Assembly (NCBI GenBank): GCA_937901915.1
Contig: CALGUD010000103.1
Coordinates: forward strand, 1 to 20,528
Length of the DNA stretch: 20,528 bases
DNA from: an uncultured Flavobacteriaceae bacterium
Lineage (GTDB): Bacteria; Bacteroidota; Bacteroidia; Flavobacteriales; Flavobacteriaceae
Direction: 5' to 3'
The position numbers and the translations under genes were made by a program. This document shows positions 1 to 7,655 of the stretch, one piece after another. Positions within the stretch are counted from its first letter, which is position 1. Each line of letters starts with the position of its first letter. Under the pieces are notes generated by a model. The model worked only from the letters and a program-made list of their open reading frames with translations. It ran no database searches and was not told the DNA's origin.

Positions 1-236
1 AGCTTTTTTTCTTATTTTAGCTGACTAAAAGAGGTTCTCGAAGCCCCGCTCCGCAAAGTCTCCCGACTTAGCGGAAGAGTAAAAGCAATGAAGCTCGATA
101 GCGCTGATTTGCATCTTAAAACCAAACTATAAGGTAATATGTTATCTTAATTTGTGTATTTGGCTGATCCACAAACTAGATCTTGAATTGAACAATAAAA
201 ACCAATTAACCAATAACAATTAACTTAATAACTTTT

Positions 237-265
237 AAGGTGGCTTCGAGAACCTCAGCCACCTT
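237..265. repeat. REP-like palindrome, GGTGGCT/AGCCACC family
   Basis: Arms AAGGTGGCT (237-245) and AGCCACCTT (257-265) are perfect 9-bp inverted repeats around the core TCGAGAACCTC. Related copies lie at 31-45 (inverted, core and one arm only), 368-390 (inverted, abutting the stop codon of the oxidoreductase gene), 18379-18402 and 18403-18423. The occurrence at both ends of a 20-kb window, always between genes, marks a dispersed repeat family. Confidence 0.8.
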
Positions 266-273
266 GCTTTCAT

Positions 274-318
274 AAAAATGATTCCACCCTTTTAGGGTCG
301 GGGCAATGAATCATTTTT
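274..318. repeat. Long inverted repeat with nested hairpin
   Basis: AAAAATGATTC (274-284) and GAATCATTTTT (308-318) are perfect inverted repeats. Inside them ACCCT-TTT-AGGGT (286-298) forms a smaller hairpin. The run of T after the right arm would suit a plus-strand terminator, but no plus-strand gene is visible upstream. It is more likely a dispersed repeat, possibly acting in both directions. Confidence 0.6.
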
Positions 319-320
319 TT

Positions 321-367
321 ATTGATTTCCTCTTTCCCCTGCGCCCCTAAAGGGGGAGAAAATCAAT
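321..367. repeat. Nested palindrome downstream of the oxidoreductase operon
   Basis: ATTGATTT (321-328) pairs with AAATCAAT (360-367). The inner CCCCT-AA-AGGGG forms a second stem. On the minus strand this lies just beyond the stop codon of the last gene of the operon and could form the 3' end of its transcript. There is no strong U-tract, so terminator function is uncertain. Confidence 0.5.
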
Positions 368-389
368 GTGAGGCTCTCGAAGCCACCTT

Positions 390-1382
390 TTACTCAAAAT
401 GATATTCCAATCCTATTTTCTCCCTGGTTTTATCGAGTAATGATATGAGTTTTCTGCTAAAATCAAAACTCATCACAGGGCTTTGTTTTTTTCCTTTTCT
501 CAGTAAATTGTTAAAATGATTAATTTCGTAGCTAAAACCTAAGGTGGTATAATTAAAATCATCGATGGTTTTTTCTTCACCATTCATGTTTTTAATAGTG
601 ACCTTGCTCGGCATAAAAAATTTACTGTTTATGGTTATTTCACCCCTTTCACAAAAAAAAGTGGCTGTGGTCGGAGTTTCTTCAATCATTGTACTTTTCA
701 GAAAGGCTTTTACTCCATTGGCATAAATAAATTCCATATCACAAACTGAATCGGCCCCGGTTGGGAAATATTTGGCTTTAGCTTTAATTTCTTCAGGAAG
801 CCCTAAAGTTGACAGTGCCACAAAAATAGGGTAGATGCCAATATCTAATAAACTACCACCACCCAATTCCTTATTGAACAAGCGATGTGTTACGTCATAT
901 GTTGGTTTTCCACCAAAATCTGCTTCAATTTTAATGATATCGCCCAGCTCTTTTCTTTCTAAAAGTTCGAGTACATATTGGTAATGAGGTAAAAAGTATG
1001 TCCACATGGCTTCCATAAGCAACACATCTTTTTCCAAAGATTTTGCGATCATTTCTTCTACTTCATTAATGCTCATGGCAAAGGGTTTTTCACAGAGAAC
1101 CGCGATCCCTTTTTCCAGGCACATTAAAGTGTTTTCTTTGTGAAAAGTATGTGGCGTTGCAATATAAACAGCGTCTATATTCGGATCATTTGCTAATTCT
1201 TCATAAGTGCCGTATGCGTTTTTTGCTCCGTATTTTGCAGCAAACTCATTGGCTGATGCTTTTTTTCTTGATGCTACTGCATATAATTCGGCATCTTTAA
1301 TGGTAAGGAGGTCGGTTGCAAATTTATTTGCAATATGGCCTAATCCTATAATTCCCCAGCGTATTTTATTTTTTGACTTCAT
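390..1382 (-). CDS. Gfo/Idh/MocA family oxidoreductase
   Basis: This is a 330-residue cytoplasmic NAD(P)-dependent dehydrogenase. The N-terminus has a Rossmann motif (WGIIGLGHIANKFA, about residues 9-22). The family EKP motif follows in LCEKPFAMSINE at about residue 97. The C-terminal half is the alpha/beta substrate-binding domain, and the length is normal for the family. It resembles the dihydrodiol dehydrogenase-like branch, which oxidises sugars, inositols or diols, but the substrate cannot be read from sequence. The start codon overlaps the end of the upstream symporter gene by 17 nt, which implies translational coupling. It is the last gene of the deacetylase-symporter operon, so it may act on the imported, deacetylated sugar (inference). 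A REP-like palindrome begins right at its stop codon. Confidence 0.9.
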   Translation of the reverse strand: MKSKNKIRWGIIGLGHIANKFATDLLTIKDAELYAVASRKKASANEFAAKYGAKNAYGTYEELANDPNIDAVYIATPHTFHKENTLMCLEKGIAVLCEKPFAMSINEVEEMIAKSLEKDVLLMEAMWTYFLPHYQYVLELLERKELGDIIKIEADFGGKPTYDVTHRLFNKELGGGSLLDIGIYPIFVALSTLGLPEEIKAKAKYFPTGADSVCDMEFIYANGVKAFLKSTMIEETPTTATFFCERGEITINSKFFMPSKVTIKNMNGEEKTIDDFNYTTLGFSYEINHFNNLLRKGKKQSPVMSFDFSRKLISLLDKTREKIGLEYHFE

Positions 1383-3081
1383 TGTTTGTTCTGTTAATAA
1401 CTTCTATAATTAAGGCCAGGACCATTACGAGTACGCATCCTATAAAATTGAGCCATAAATACCCGAGTCTTTCTTCGGTATAAACAAATTTATAATAGAT
1501 AAAGAATATGATAAGTTGTGTTATAATGGCGGCAATAAAAACTGAATTCCCCCTTACATATTTGATGAAAAAGGCAAGCAAAAATATACCTAATATATTT
1601 CCATAAAAAACAGAGCCTATAATATTTACCAATTGTATTAAATTATCAAACAAAGAACCAACACTGGCAAAAATAATAGCAATAATCCCCCAAGCCAAAG
1701 TAAACCATTTTGACGCCTTCACGTAATGCTCTTGTGTTTCTTCACCTTTATGGTTACGTTTATACAAGTCAATGGCTGTTATAGTTCCCAATGCATTTAA
1801 CTCTGATGCTGTAGAAGACATGGCAGCAGAAAGGATCACGGCGAGCAATAAGCCAATAATTCCATTAGGTATATGATGAAGAATAAAATGGATAAAAACA
1901 TAATCCTTGTCATTGGTTTCAACAATAGGATTCGCTTTTTCTATAATAGTACGGGCTTTTTTACGATTCTCTTTTTCAATTTTATTAATAGATTGAATTT
2001 TATTTTGTGCACTAATTAATACATCATAATCTTTTACCCCAATGACTCCTGAAAACTTTTCATTAGCCATTCGCTTTTCTTCTTCGAGTGCTTTATGCTC
2101 TTGCTCCAGGGCTCTGTATTCACCCGCATATTCAGATTCCATAACTGCTTTATTTGCATATGGATTGAAATTAAGGGGTGACGGATTGTACTGATAGAAG
2201 ATAAAAACCATAACCCCTACTAAAAGTATAAAAAACTGCATGGGTACTTTTAATAAACCATTGAATATAAGTCCCAGTTGACTCTCCCTGATGGATTTAC
2301 CCGATAAATACCGCTGTACCTGGCTCTGATCGGTGCCAAAATAGGATAAAGCCAGAAAAAATCCACCTGTAATACCGCTCCAGAAAGTATAACGGCTGGA
2401 CGGATCAAAAGAAAAATCCAGAATGTTAAGCTTTTCGTTTGCCCCGGCCATTTTCAATGCTTTGCCAAAGGTTATGTCATCCGGCAAATAACTCATAATT
2501 AAAAAGAAAGCTATGAACATGCCGACCATTATAACGAACATCTGTTGCTTTTGAGTAACGCTCACGGCTTTGGTACCTCCTAAAACTGTGTAAATAATAA
2601 CAGAGACACCTATAATGACATTAAGGGTTTTTAAATTCCAGCCTAATACTGCAGAAAGAATAATGGAAGGAGCAAAAATAGTTATTCCTGCTGCCAGACC
2701 TCTTTGTATGAGGAATAATATGGCAGCAAGGCTTCTTGTTTTTAAATCAAAGCGTTGTTCCAGGAACTCATAGGCGGTATAAACATGTAATCTATGATAC
2801 ATGGGAATAAAAACCATGCAAATTACTACCATAGCCAGGGGCAGTCCGAAATAGAATTGCACAAAACCCATCCCATCATGAAATGCTTGTCCGGGTGTGG
2901 ATAAAAAAGTAATGGCACTTGCCTGGGTAGCCATTACAGAAAGCCCTATAGTCCACCATTTGGTTTGACTTCCACCACGTATGTAATCCTCTACATTTTT
3001 ATTGCCCTGGGTTTTCCACACACCATAAATAATGATGAAGAGTAAGGTTCCGGTTAGTACATTCCAATCAATTACTTCCAT
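1366..3081 (-). CDS. Sodium:solute symporter (SSS family) with charged insert
   Basis: This is a 571-residue multi-span inner-membrane transporter of the SSS (SLC5-like) family. Supporting features are the early VMATQASAITFLSTPG segment (about residues 49-64), the GTDQSQVQRYLS segment (249-260), and AMSSTASELNALGTI (420-434) in the sodium-site region. Between about residues 305 and 395 there is an unusual hydrophilic, Glu/Lys-rich stretch likely to form a coiled coil. In the SSS fold this loop would face the periplasm (inference). The start codon lies 3 nt after the stop of a 33-residue membrane protein gene, and the 3' end overlaps the oxidoreductase gene by 17 nt. It probably imports a product of the upstream deacetylase with sodium. 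The substrate is unknown. Confidence 0.9.
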   Translation of the reverse strand: MEVIDWNVLTGTLLFIIIYGVWKTQGNKNVEDYIRGGSQTKWWTIGLSVMATQASAITFLSTPGQAFHDGMGFVQFYFGLPLAMVVICMVFIPMYHRLHVYTAYEFLEQRFDLKTRSLAAILFLIQRGLAAGITIFAPSIILSAVLGWNLKTLNVIIGVSVIIYTVLGGTKAVSVTQKQQMFVIMVGMFIAFFLIMSYLPDDITFGKALKMAGANEKLNILDFSFDPSSRYTFWSGITGGFFLALSYFGTDQSQVQRYLSGKSIRESQLGLIFNGLLKVPMQFFILLVGVMVFIFYQYNPSPLNFNPYANKAVMESEYAGEYRALEQEHKALEEEKRMANEKFSGVIGVKDYDVLISAQNKIQSINKIEKENRKKARTIIEKANPIVETNDKDYVFIHFILHHIPNGIIGLLLAVILSAAMSSTASELNALGTITAIDLYKRNHKGEETQEHYVKASKWFTLAWGIIAIIFASVGSLFDNLIQLVNIIGSVFYGNILGIFLLAFFIKYVRGNSVFIAAIITQLIIFFIYYKFVYTEERLGYLWLNFIGCVLVMVLALIIEVINRTNNEVKK

Positions 3082-3084
3082 CGG

Positions 3085-3186
3085 TTACCTATTTCCAGTC
3101 ATTATAAAATAAAAAATGATGATATAAATAAGATTGGCAATAAGTACCAGTGTATAAGATTTTTTCCAGACGTATTTTTCATTCAT
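3085..3186 (-). CDS. 33-residue single-span membrane protein (symporter-associated small ORF)
   Basis: An ATG at 3186 opens a 33-codon frame ending in TAA at 3085-3087. The protein starts MNEKYVWKKSY, then has one hydrophobic span (TLVLIANLIYIIIFYFIM), and ends TGNR. The basic residues before the span predict an N-in orientation. The gene sits 3 nt after the stop of the PIG-L gene and 3 nt before the start of the symporter gene, so the spacing on both sides is exactly what a translated, coupled operon gene would show. It is too short for most gene callers. SSS transporters of other bacteria (PanF with YhdT, and the DUF4212 small subunits) have small membrane partners. This one is shorter and I do not recognise its family. 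A role as transporter subunit is inference. Confidence 0.75.
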   Translation of the reverse strand: MNEKYVWKKSYTLVLIANLIYIIIFYFIMTGNR

Positions 3187-3189
3187 GAC

Positions 3190-5724
3190 CTAGCCTTTAA
3201 AATTCTCTTCCAACTTTATTTCAGGTTTACCGATAGATAACATATTGGCAAATAATTTGTATGCTCCTACAACACCTGCCGGTAATTCCCTAAAAAAGCT
3301 TAAACCAGTGTAAATGTAATAACCTTTTCCGTATTGAGCGACTAAAAGGCTTCCGTTTTTAGGATCTTCCCCTTTATCATTTATTGACAAAACAGGGGTA
3401 AACTCATCACCCCATTCATCAGGAAAATAGAGGCCGCGCTCCTGTACCCATCCGCTAAAGTCTTTATGGTTTATAAGGTTTGGAAAATTAAGCAGGGAAT
3501 GCCCTTTAGATAAAAAACGTACCTCTGCAGTTTCATCAGTTACCCTGTCTCGTGAAACCTGAAGTTTATAAGGTGCCAGATTCTCGAAATTTAAACCACC
3601 CCAGCCCGCTGTATTATATTGTACTATAAGATTACCGCCATCTTTTACATAATTTAAAATATGGTGTTGTTTGAATTTTAATGCATCTATAACATTATAA
3701 GCCCTGATTCCCATCACTACGGCATCAAATTCACTGAGACTGCCGGCTTCAATATCCGCAGGATTTACAACAATTACATTATAACCAATCTGGCGCAAAC
3801 TTTCGGGAACAGCATCTCCTGCACCCATTATGTAACCTATGTTTTCACCGGCTTTTTTAATATTTAACCTAACTACCTTGACATCAGAAGGCAATAAAAC
3901 AGATTGTTTGGGTATGTGGTCATAATTAATTTCAACAAGCTCTTTAGTATATATATTTCCTTCAACCTTCACCATTGGAGTTATGATGCCCTCACTTTCA
4001 TGGTCAGGTGGTGTTACCTGAAAGAGTACAGTTTTTTCATCTCCGTTTTTTTCAATAGTGAAATCTGCACTTTCGGGTGAAACCTTCCATCCATCAGGAT
4101 ATGATAAGGATACTGTGCCTGATAAATTTTTCCTGTTGGCTTTTATTTTTACTGGAAGATACTTTGAACTGCTATCGGAAAAAATATTTACTTTATCTGC
4201 TATGCCAGCCGACACTTCAGGTAGTATTTCAAAGGGCTCATAGATCTCACCTTTATCAGGTTTTGAATATTTAAAAACAACTTCTTTGGTAAAGGGGATT
4301 ACCTTTCCGTTAATTATTACAGAAATGATAGCAGTAACAGGGGCCGGGGTTCCCGGCTTTCCTATAAGCTGTTTGTCTGTAACTTTATACATCCCCAATG
4401 TCCCCGATTCAGTAAGCCAGTAAGGAGCAGAATAGCTTTTGTTATCATTGAGTTTAACAGAGATTTCATAATTTTTCCTTTCGTTATCGGCAAGCTTTTC
4501 ATTAATGCTATTCTTGTTTTTGAGCGGAAGTATTTCTATGTCTTTTAACTCAATATCTAAGCTACTTCTGTTTACTGCTTCAATATTTATTCTTAAAGAA
4601 TCTCCTGGAGTAGATGAGTGCACTTCAGTAACAGCTTCAAGATACAACCCGCTACAGGCACTGATTATATTTTTTATTTCTTCAGACTTTATTTTCTTCC
4701 AGTGGATATCTTCTAAATTTTCAATTAACTCATAAGCTTTTACTAACTCAGGAATATGAGCGGAAGGATTTAAAAAGTTAAAATTTGATTCAACTGCATT
4801 TAAAATTTTCCCGATTTTTTCACCACCTTTTACACGTGTCCAGGTAGTGTTTATACCATCAAATAAATTTGATTTATTGTTTGGTAAATCACCTTTTAAA
4901 AGCTCAAGGTATTCCATTTCGCTGCCACGGCTACCTATACTGCCAAACCCCTGGCTTAGGTGCTGACTACGGCTCTGTGCTGCTATTTCGTTGTTAGAAG
5001 TGCCTTTAAGCGGATAGTAAGAGCCAATATCCACGTAAACCATATTAGATTTATCAGCCTTTTCAAAATTTTCCCTGCTGCCATAAAACCACCAGGTGGT
5101 ATTAAAGAATAATCTTTTAGGTTGCCATAGATCAACAAATTGTAATTGACCGGGAAATGCTTTTTTGTCATTTGCAACATCATAAGCTTCAATACCTAAC
5201 ATGGCAGATGAGGTATGATGGCCATGGGTTGTACCGGGGGAACGGTGGTCAAATCTGTTTACAATTACATCCGGTTTAAATTTACGTATAGCCCATACAA
5301 CATCATGTAAGACTTCATTCTTATTCCATATTTCCAGGGTTTCATCCGGATGTTTTGAAAAGCCAAAATCGTTGGCACGGGTAAATAATTGTTCTCCGCC
5401 GTCAATTCTTCTGGCTGCTAACAATTCCTGGGTTCTCAAAACCCCTAAAAGCTCACTTAATTCAGTCCCAATGAGATTTTGCCCACCATCACCACGGGTT
5501 ATTGATAAATATGCTGTCCTTGCTTTAACTTCATTTGACAGATAAGATATGAGCCTGGTGTTTTCATCATCAGGATGTGCTGCAATGTATAGGGCCGAAC
5601 CTAAAAAGTTAAGTTTTTGTACAGCTTCGTATATTTCCGATGAGGTATATTTTTTTGGTTGTTGAGCAAATACAATTTGAAAAGTAATAATACTGGTTAG
5701 AAGAAAAAAAATGATTTTCCGCAT
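3190..5724 (-). CDS. Exported PIG-L family deacetylase with C-terminal GATase1-like domain
   Basis: This is an 844-residue protein with a clear Sec signal peptide (about residues 1-20, cut after VFA), so it works outside the inner membrane. The LmbE/PIG-L zinc deacetylase domain follows, with AHPDDE at residues 49-54 and a second metal motif, HGHH, at 167-170. Members remove acetyl groups from N-acetylated sugars or related conjugates. A beta-rich middle section (about 350-600) looks like Ig/NEW3-type modules. The last 230 residues (IGYIMGAGDAVPESL to the end) resemble a class I glutamine-amidotransferase-like fold without an obvious catalytic Cys. It leads the operon with the small membrane protein, the symporter and the oxidoreductase. 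The substrate is unknown. It is distinct from the cytoplasmic PIG-L enzyme BshB1 also present in this window. Confidence 0.88.
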   Translation of the reverse strand: MRKIIFFLLTSIITFQIVFAQQPKKYTSSEIYEAVQKLNFLGSALYIAAHPDDENTRLISYLSNEVKARTAYLSITRGDGGQNLIGTELSELLGVLRTQELLAARRIDGGEQLFTRANDFGFSKHPDETLEIWNKNEVLHDVVWAIRKFKPDVIVNRFDHRSPGTTHGHHTSSAMLGIEAYDVANDKKAFPGQLQFVDLWQPKRLFFNTTWWFYGSRENFEKADKSNMVYVDIGSYYPLKGTSNNEIAAQSRSQHLSQGFGSIGSRGSEMEYLELLKGDLPNNKSNLFDGINTTWTRVKGGEKIGKILNAVESNFNFLNPSAHIPELVKAYELIENLEDIHWKKIKSEEIKNIISACSGLYLEAVTEVHSSTPGDSLRINIEAVNRSSLDIELKDIEILPLKNKNSINEKLADNERKNYEISVKLNDNKSYSAPYWLTESGTLGMYKVTDKQLIGKPGTPAPVTAIISVIINGKVIPFTKEVVFKYSKPDKGEIYEPFEILPEVSAGIADKVNIFSDSSSKYLPVKIKANRKNLSGTVSLSYPDGWKVSPESADFTIEKNGDEKTVLFQVTPPDHESEGIITPMVKVEGNIYTKELVEINYDHIPKQSVLLPSDVKVVRLNIKKAGENIGYIMGAGDAVPESLRQIGYNVIVVNPADIEAGSLSEFDAVVMGIRAYNVIDALKFKQHHILNYVKDGGNLIVQYNTAGWGGLNFENLAPYKLQVSRDRVTDETAEVRFLSKGHSLLNFPNLINHKDFSGWVQERGLYFPDEWGDEFTPVLSINDKGEDPKNGSLLVAQYGKGYYIYTGLSFFRELPAGVVGAYKLFANMLSIGKPEIKLEENFKG

Positions 5725-5746
5725 AGGTTGGGATTGTTGATTGGCT

Positions 5747-5754
5747 TCAAATAT
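5747..5754 (-). promoter_or_regulatory. -7 promoter element of the deacetylase operon
   Basis: TATATTTG on the minus strand matches the Bacteroidetes TAnnTTTG -7 element and lies 22 nt upstream of the PIG-L start codon. No convincing -33 TTG is visible. Confidence 0.6.
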
Positions 5755-5797
5755 AAAAATAATACATACCGCAGCGCAGGATTTATAGTTTCTTTAA

Positions 5798-6331
5798 CTA
5801 AACACTTTCGGAACCATCATCCTGGTTTTCGGGATTTAATACCGTTACTGCTTTTTGTAAAAATAAACTGGTAGGATACGTTACAAGTTCACCCTCATCC
5901 GTTCTTAAGTTTACGTTAAAAGCCCTTATATCTTCTATGGTGGCATCTAATGGAAAGTCTTTATCCTGAATCCTGATTTTGTCTCCTATTTTAAATGGAA
6001 ATGAGAAAAAAAGAATAACTCCTGAAGTTATATTACTTATAATAGACCATTGTGCAAACAAAGCAATACCTATTACCGCAAAAACAGAAGAAAAGAATAA
6101 CCCTAAGTTTCTAAAATCAACACCCCATATAAGGCTTAAAACAAGAAATGCTACTATAGACATTATAATATTAAAATACTTTATTATGAGTTTAGTCCGG
6201 GCATTCTTGTAGTCGTTAATTCTTCCTACTTTACGAATTGTTTTATTGATGATCAGACGAAATATTAAAAGTGTGATAATTGTCAGAATACTATAAAAAA
6301 TCTTCGGATATTGTATTATTAGGTCTTTCAT
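5798..6331 (-). CDS. Short MscS-type mechanosensitive channel
   Basis: This 177-residue inner-membrane protein has three predicted spans at about residues 10-28, 52-70 and 76-110. The third is the Gly/Ala-rich pore helix (FAVIGIALFAQWSIISNITSG), followed by the MscS beta domain with FPFKIGDKIRI and the conserved TYPTSLFLQKAV. It is much shorter than E. coli MscS (286 residues) and lacks the large C-terminal alpha/beta cage. Such minimal forms are common in Bacteroidetes. Its likely role is release of solutes on osmotic down-shock. It sits 73 nt upstream of the deacetylase operon and 159 nt after maf, so it is probably transcribed on its own. A near-match -7 element (TATCTTTA) is at 6355-6362. 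Confidence 0.85.
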   Translation of the reverse strand: MKDLIIQYPKIFYSILTIITLLIFRLIINKTIRKVGRINDYKNARTKLIIKYFNIIMSIVAFLVLSLIWGVDFRNLGLFFSSVFAVIGIALFAQWSIISNITSGVILFFSFPFKIGDKIRIQDKDFPLDATIEDIRAFNVNLRTDEGELVTYPTSLFLQKAVTVLNPENQDDGSESV

Positions 6332-6490
6332 ATAAGGTATTTCAATATACAGTGTAAAGATAGATTAGTTTTAATTTATGGGTATTAAAATTAGTTAAAA
6401 CTTGCTTTACATTTTCATGTAATTCGTAGGTTTAATTTGAATTTTGATGATTATAATCGGGTTAGTATAATTCTACTGAAGCTTAATTAT

Positions 6491-7078
6491 CTATTCAATA
6501 AAGTTGAGAAGTGCATTATAAACCAAATGTGTGGGTAACCCCATTACATTAAAATAAGACCCTTCGATTTTTTCAACTCCTATTTGACCTATCCATTCCT
6601 GTATACCATAAGCCCCTGCTTTGTCGAAAGGATTATAATTTTCTATATAAAAATTGATTTCTTCATCAGAGAGCTCCTTAAAATAAACTTTTGTAGTTGC
6701 ATTTACGGTTTTTTGTAAGGTGGTGTTAGTGAAACACACAGAGGTAATTACTTCATGATAATCGTCTGACAGCGACTTAAGCATACTAAAAGCCTCTTCT
6801 TTACTTTTGGGTTTACCTAATGCTTTATCCTTATACCAGACAATGGTATCGGAAGTAATAAGGATATCTTTTTCCTGCAATTCATCTTTAAAAGGTAATG
6901 CTTTGATCTGTGCCAGGTAATCGGCTATTGCAAAACTTCTCAACCTTTCAGGATAAATTTCGTCTACGGACTTTAGCTGGATGTCATATTTAATTCCCAG
7001 GTCTTTAAAAAATTGCTGCCTTCTCGGAGAACCTGAAGCGAGAATAATATTGTAATTTTTTAATAATTGGTTTAACAT
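6491..7078 (-). CDS. maf: Maf family nucleotide pyrophosphatase
   Basis: This 195-residue cytoplasmic enzyme hydrolyses dTTP, UTP or modified nucleotides to the monophosphate and pyrophosphate. Visible family motifs are the N-terminal ASGSPRR (about residues 14-20), the catalytic region ITSDTIVWY with Asp77, ALGKPKSKEEA (86-96), and the C-terminal DKAGAYGIQ and EGSYFNVMGLP. The length is normal. It lies 46 nt after the KdsC-like gene and forms the end of a DUF2520-KdsC-Maf set that I recall as common in Flavobacteriia. The YhdE-type dTTP/UTP specificity is likely but not provable by eye. Confidence 0.92.
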   Translation of the reverse strand: MLNQLLKNYNIILASGSPRRQQFFKDLGIKYDIQLKSVDEIYPERLRSFAIADYLAQIKALPFKDELQEKDILITSDTIVWYKDKALGKPKSKEEAFSMLKSLSDDYHEVITSVCFTNTTLQKTVNATTKVYFKELSDEEINFYIENYNPFDKAGAYGIQEWIGQIGVEKIEGSYFNVMGLPTHLVYNALLNFIE

Positions 7079-7124
7079 GGTTTGTAGTTTAAAATTTCAT
7101 GTTTAATAAAACCGTAAAAAGAAA

Positions 7125-7655
7125 CTAGTCATATTTAGCATCGTAACTGCCATTCCATTTACCTTGTACCTTTAACACCTGTTCAATAACATCCCTCACA
7201 CAGCCTTTCCCTCCATTTTTGTGAGATACATATTTAGATATATTCTTAATCTCAGCAACGGCATCATTAGGGCAACAGGGTAGGCCTACCATCTTCATTC
7301 CGTATATGTCCGGGATATCATCACCCATATAAAGAACATTTTTAGCATCTATTTTATAAATATCAAAGTATTCATCTAACCTTTCAACTTTATCACTGCA
7401 ACCCAAATATATATCTGTAACTCCCAGGCCTCTTAATCGTTTCCGAACCCCTTCATTACTGCCACCGGAAATTATACAAACGTTGTAGCCGGCATCAACA
7501 GCTGTTTTTAAAGCATAACCATCTTTAATGTTCATACTTCTTAACATTTCACCATCTGTAGTCACTATAATGTTACCGTCTGTAAGCACTCCATCAACAT
7601 CAAAGACAAAAGTGGTAATATGCTCCAGGTATTCTTTATAACTCTTTTCTTCCAT
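7125..7655 (-). CDS. kdsC: KdsC-like HAD phosphatase (KDO 8-phosphate phosphatase)
   Basis: This is a 176-residue C0-type (capless) HAD phosphatase. Motif I is FDVDGVLTDG with Asp19 and Asp21, motif II is IISGGSNEGV (61-70), and motif IV is MGDDIPD (110-116). This pattern and length fit 3-deoxy-D-manno-octulosonate 8-phosphate phosphatase, which makes KDO for lipopolysaccharide in the cytoplasm. A closely related sugar-acid phosphatase cannot be excluded. The 5' end overlaps the upstream DUF2520 gene by 20 nt, so translation is probably coupled. Confidence 0.85.
   Translation of the reverse strand: MEEKSYKEYLEHITTFVFDVDGVLTDGNIIVTTDGEMLRSMNIKDGYALKTAVDAGYNVCIISGGSNEGVRKRLRGLGVTDIYLGCSDKVERLDEYFDIYKIDAKNVLYMGDDIPDIYGMKMVGLPCCPNDAVAEIKNISKYVSHKNGGKGCVRDVIEQVLKVQGKWNGSYDAKYD

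Larger units (their letters stand above)
1..389. repeat. Gene-free repeat-rich stretch
   Basis: No plausible coding region is visible here. The stretch contains a hairpin at 51-74 (CCGCAAAGTC / GACTTAGCGG, one mismatch). It has three copies of a GGCTTCGAGARCCTC motif, inverted at 31-45, direct at 243-257 and inverted at 371-384. It also has a perfect 11-bp inverted repeat at 274-284/308-318, a nested palindrome at 321-367, and an AT-rich patch with two copies of CAATTAAC (203-210 and 218-225). Nested palindromes of this kind are typical of dispersed intergenic repeats in Flavobacteriia. Some may also act as terminators for the minus-strand operon that ends at 390. Confidence 0.7.

Noticed and set aside
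190..230. Repeated CAATTAAC units as a CRISPR array or iteron origin
   Set aside because: There are only two exact copies, in simple AT-rich sequence, with no regular spacing or neighbouring cas or replication genes.
4058..5192. Open frames of 61-76 codons on both strands inside the PIG-L gene
   Set aside because: They are overlapped throughout by the well-supported 844-residue deacetylase frame and have no recognisable features or initiation signals.
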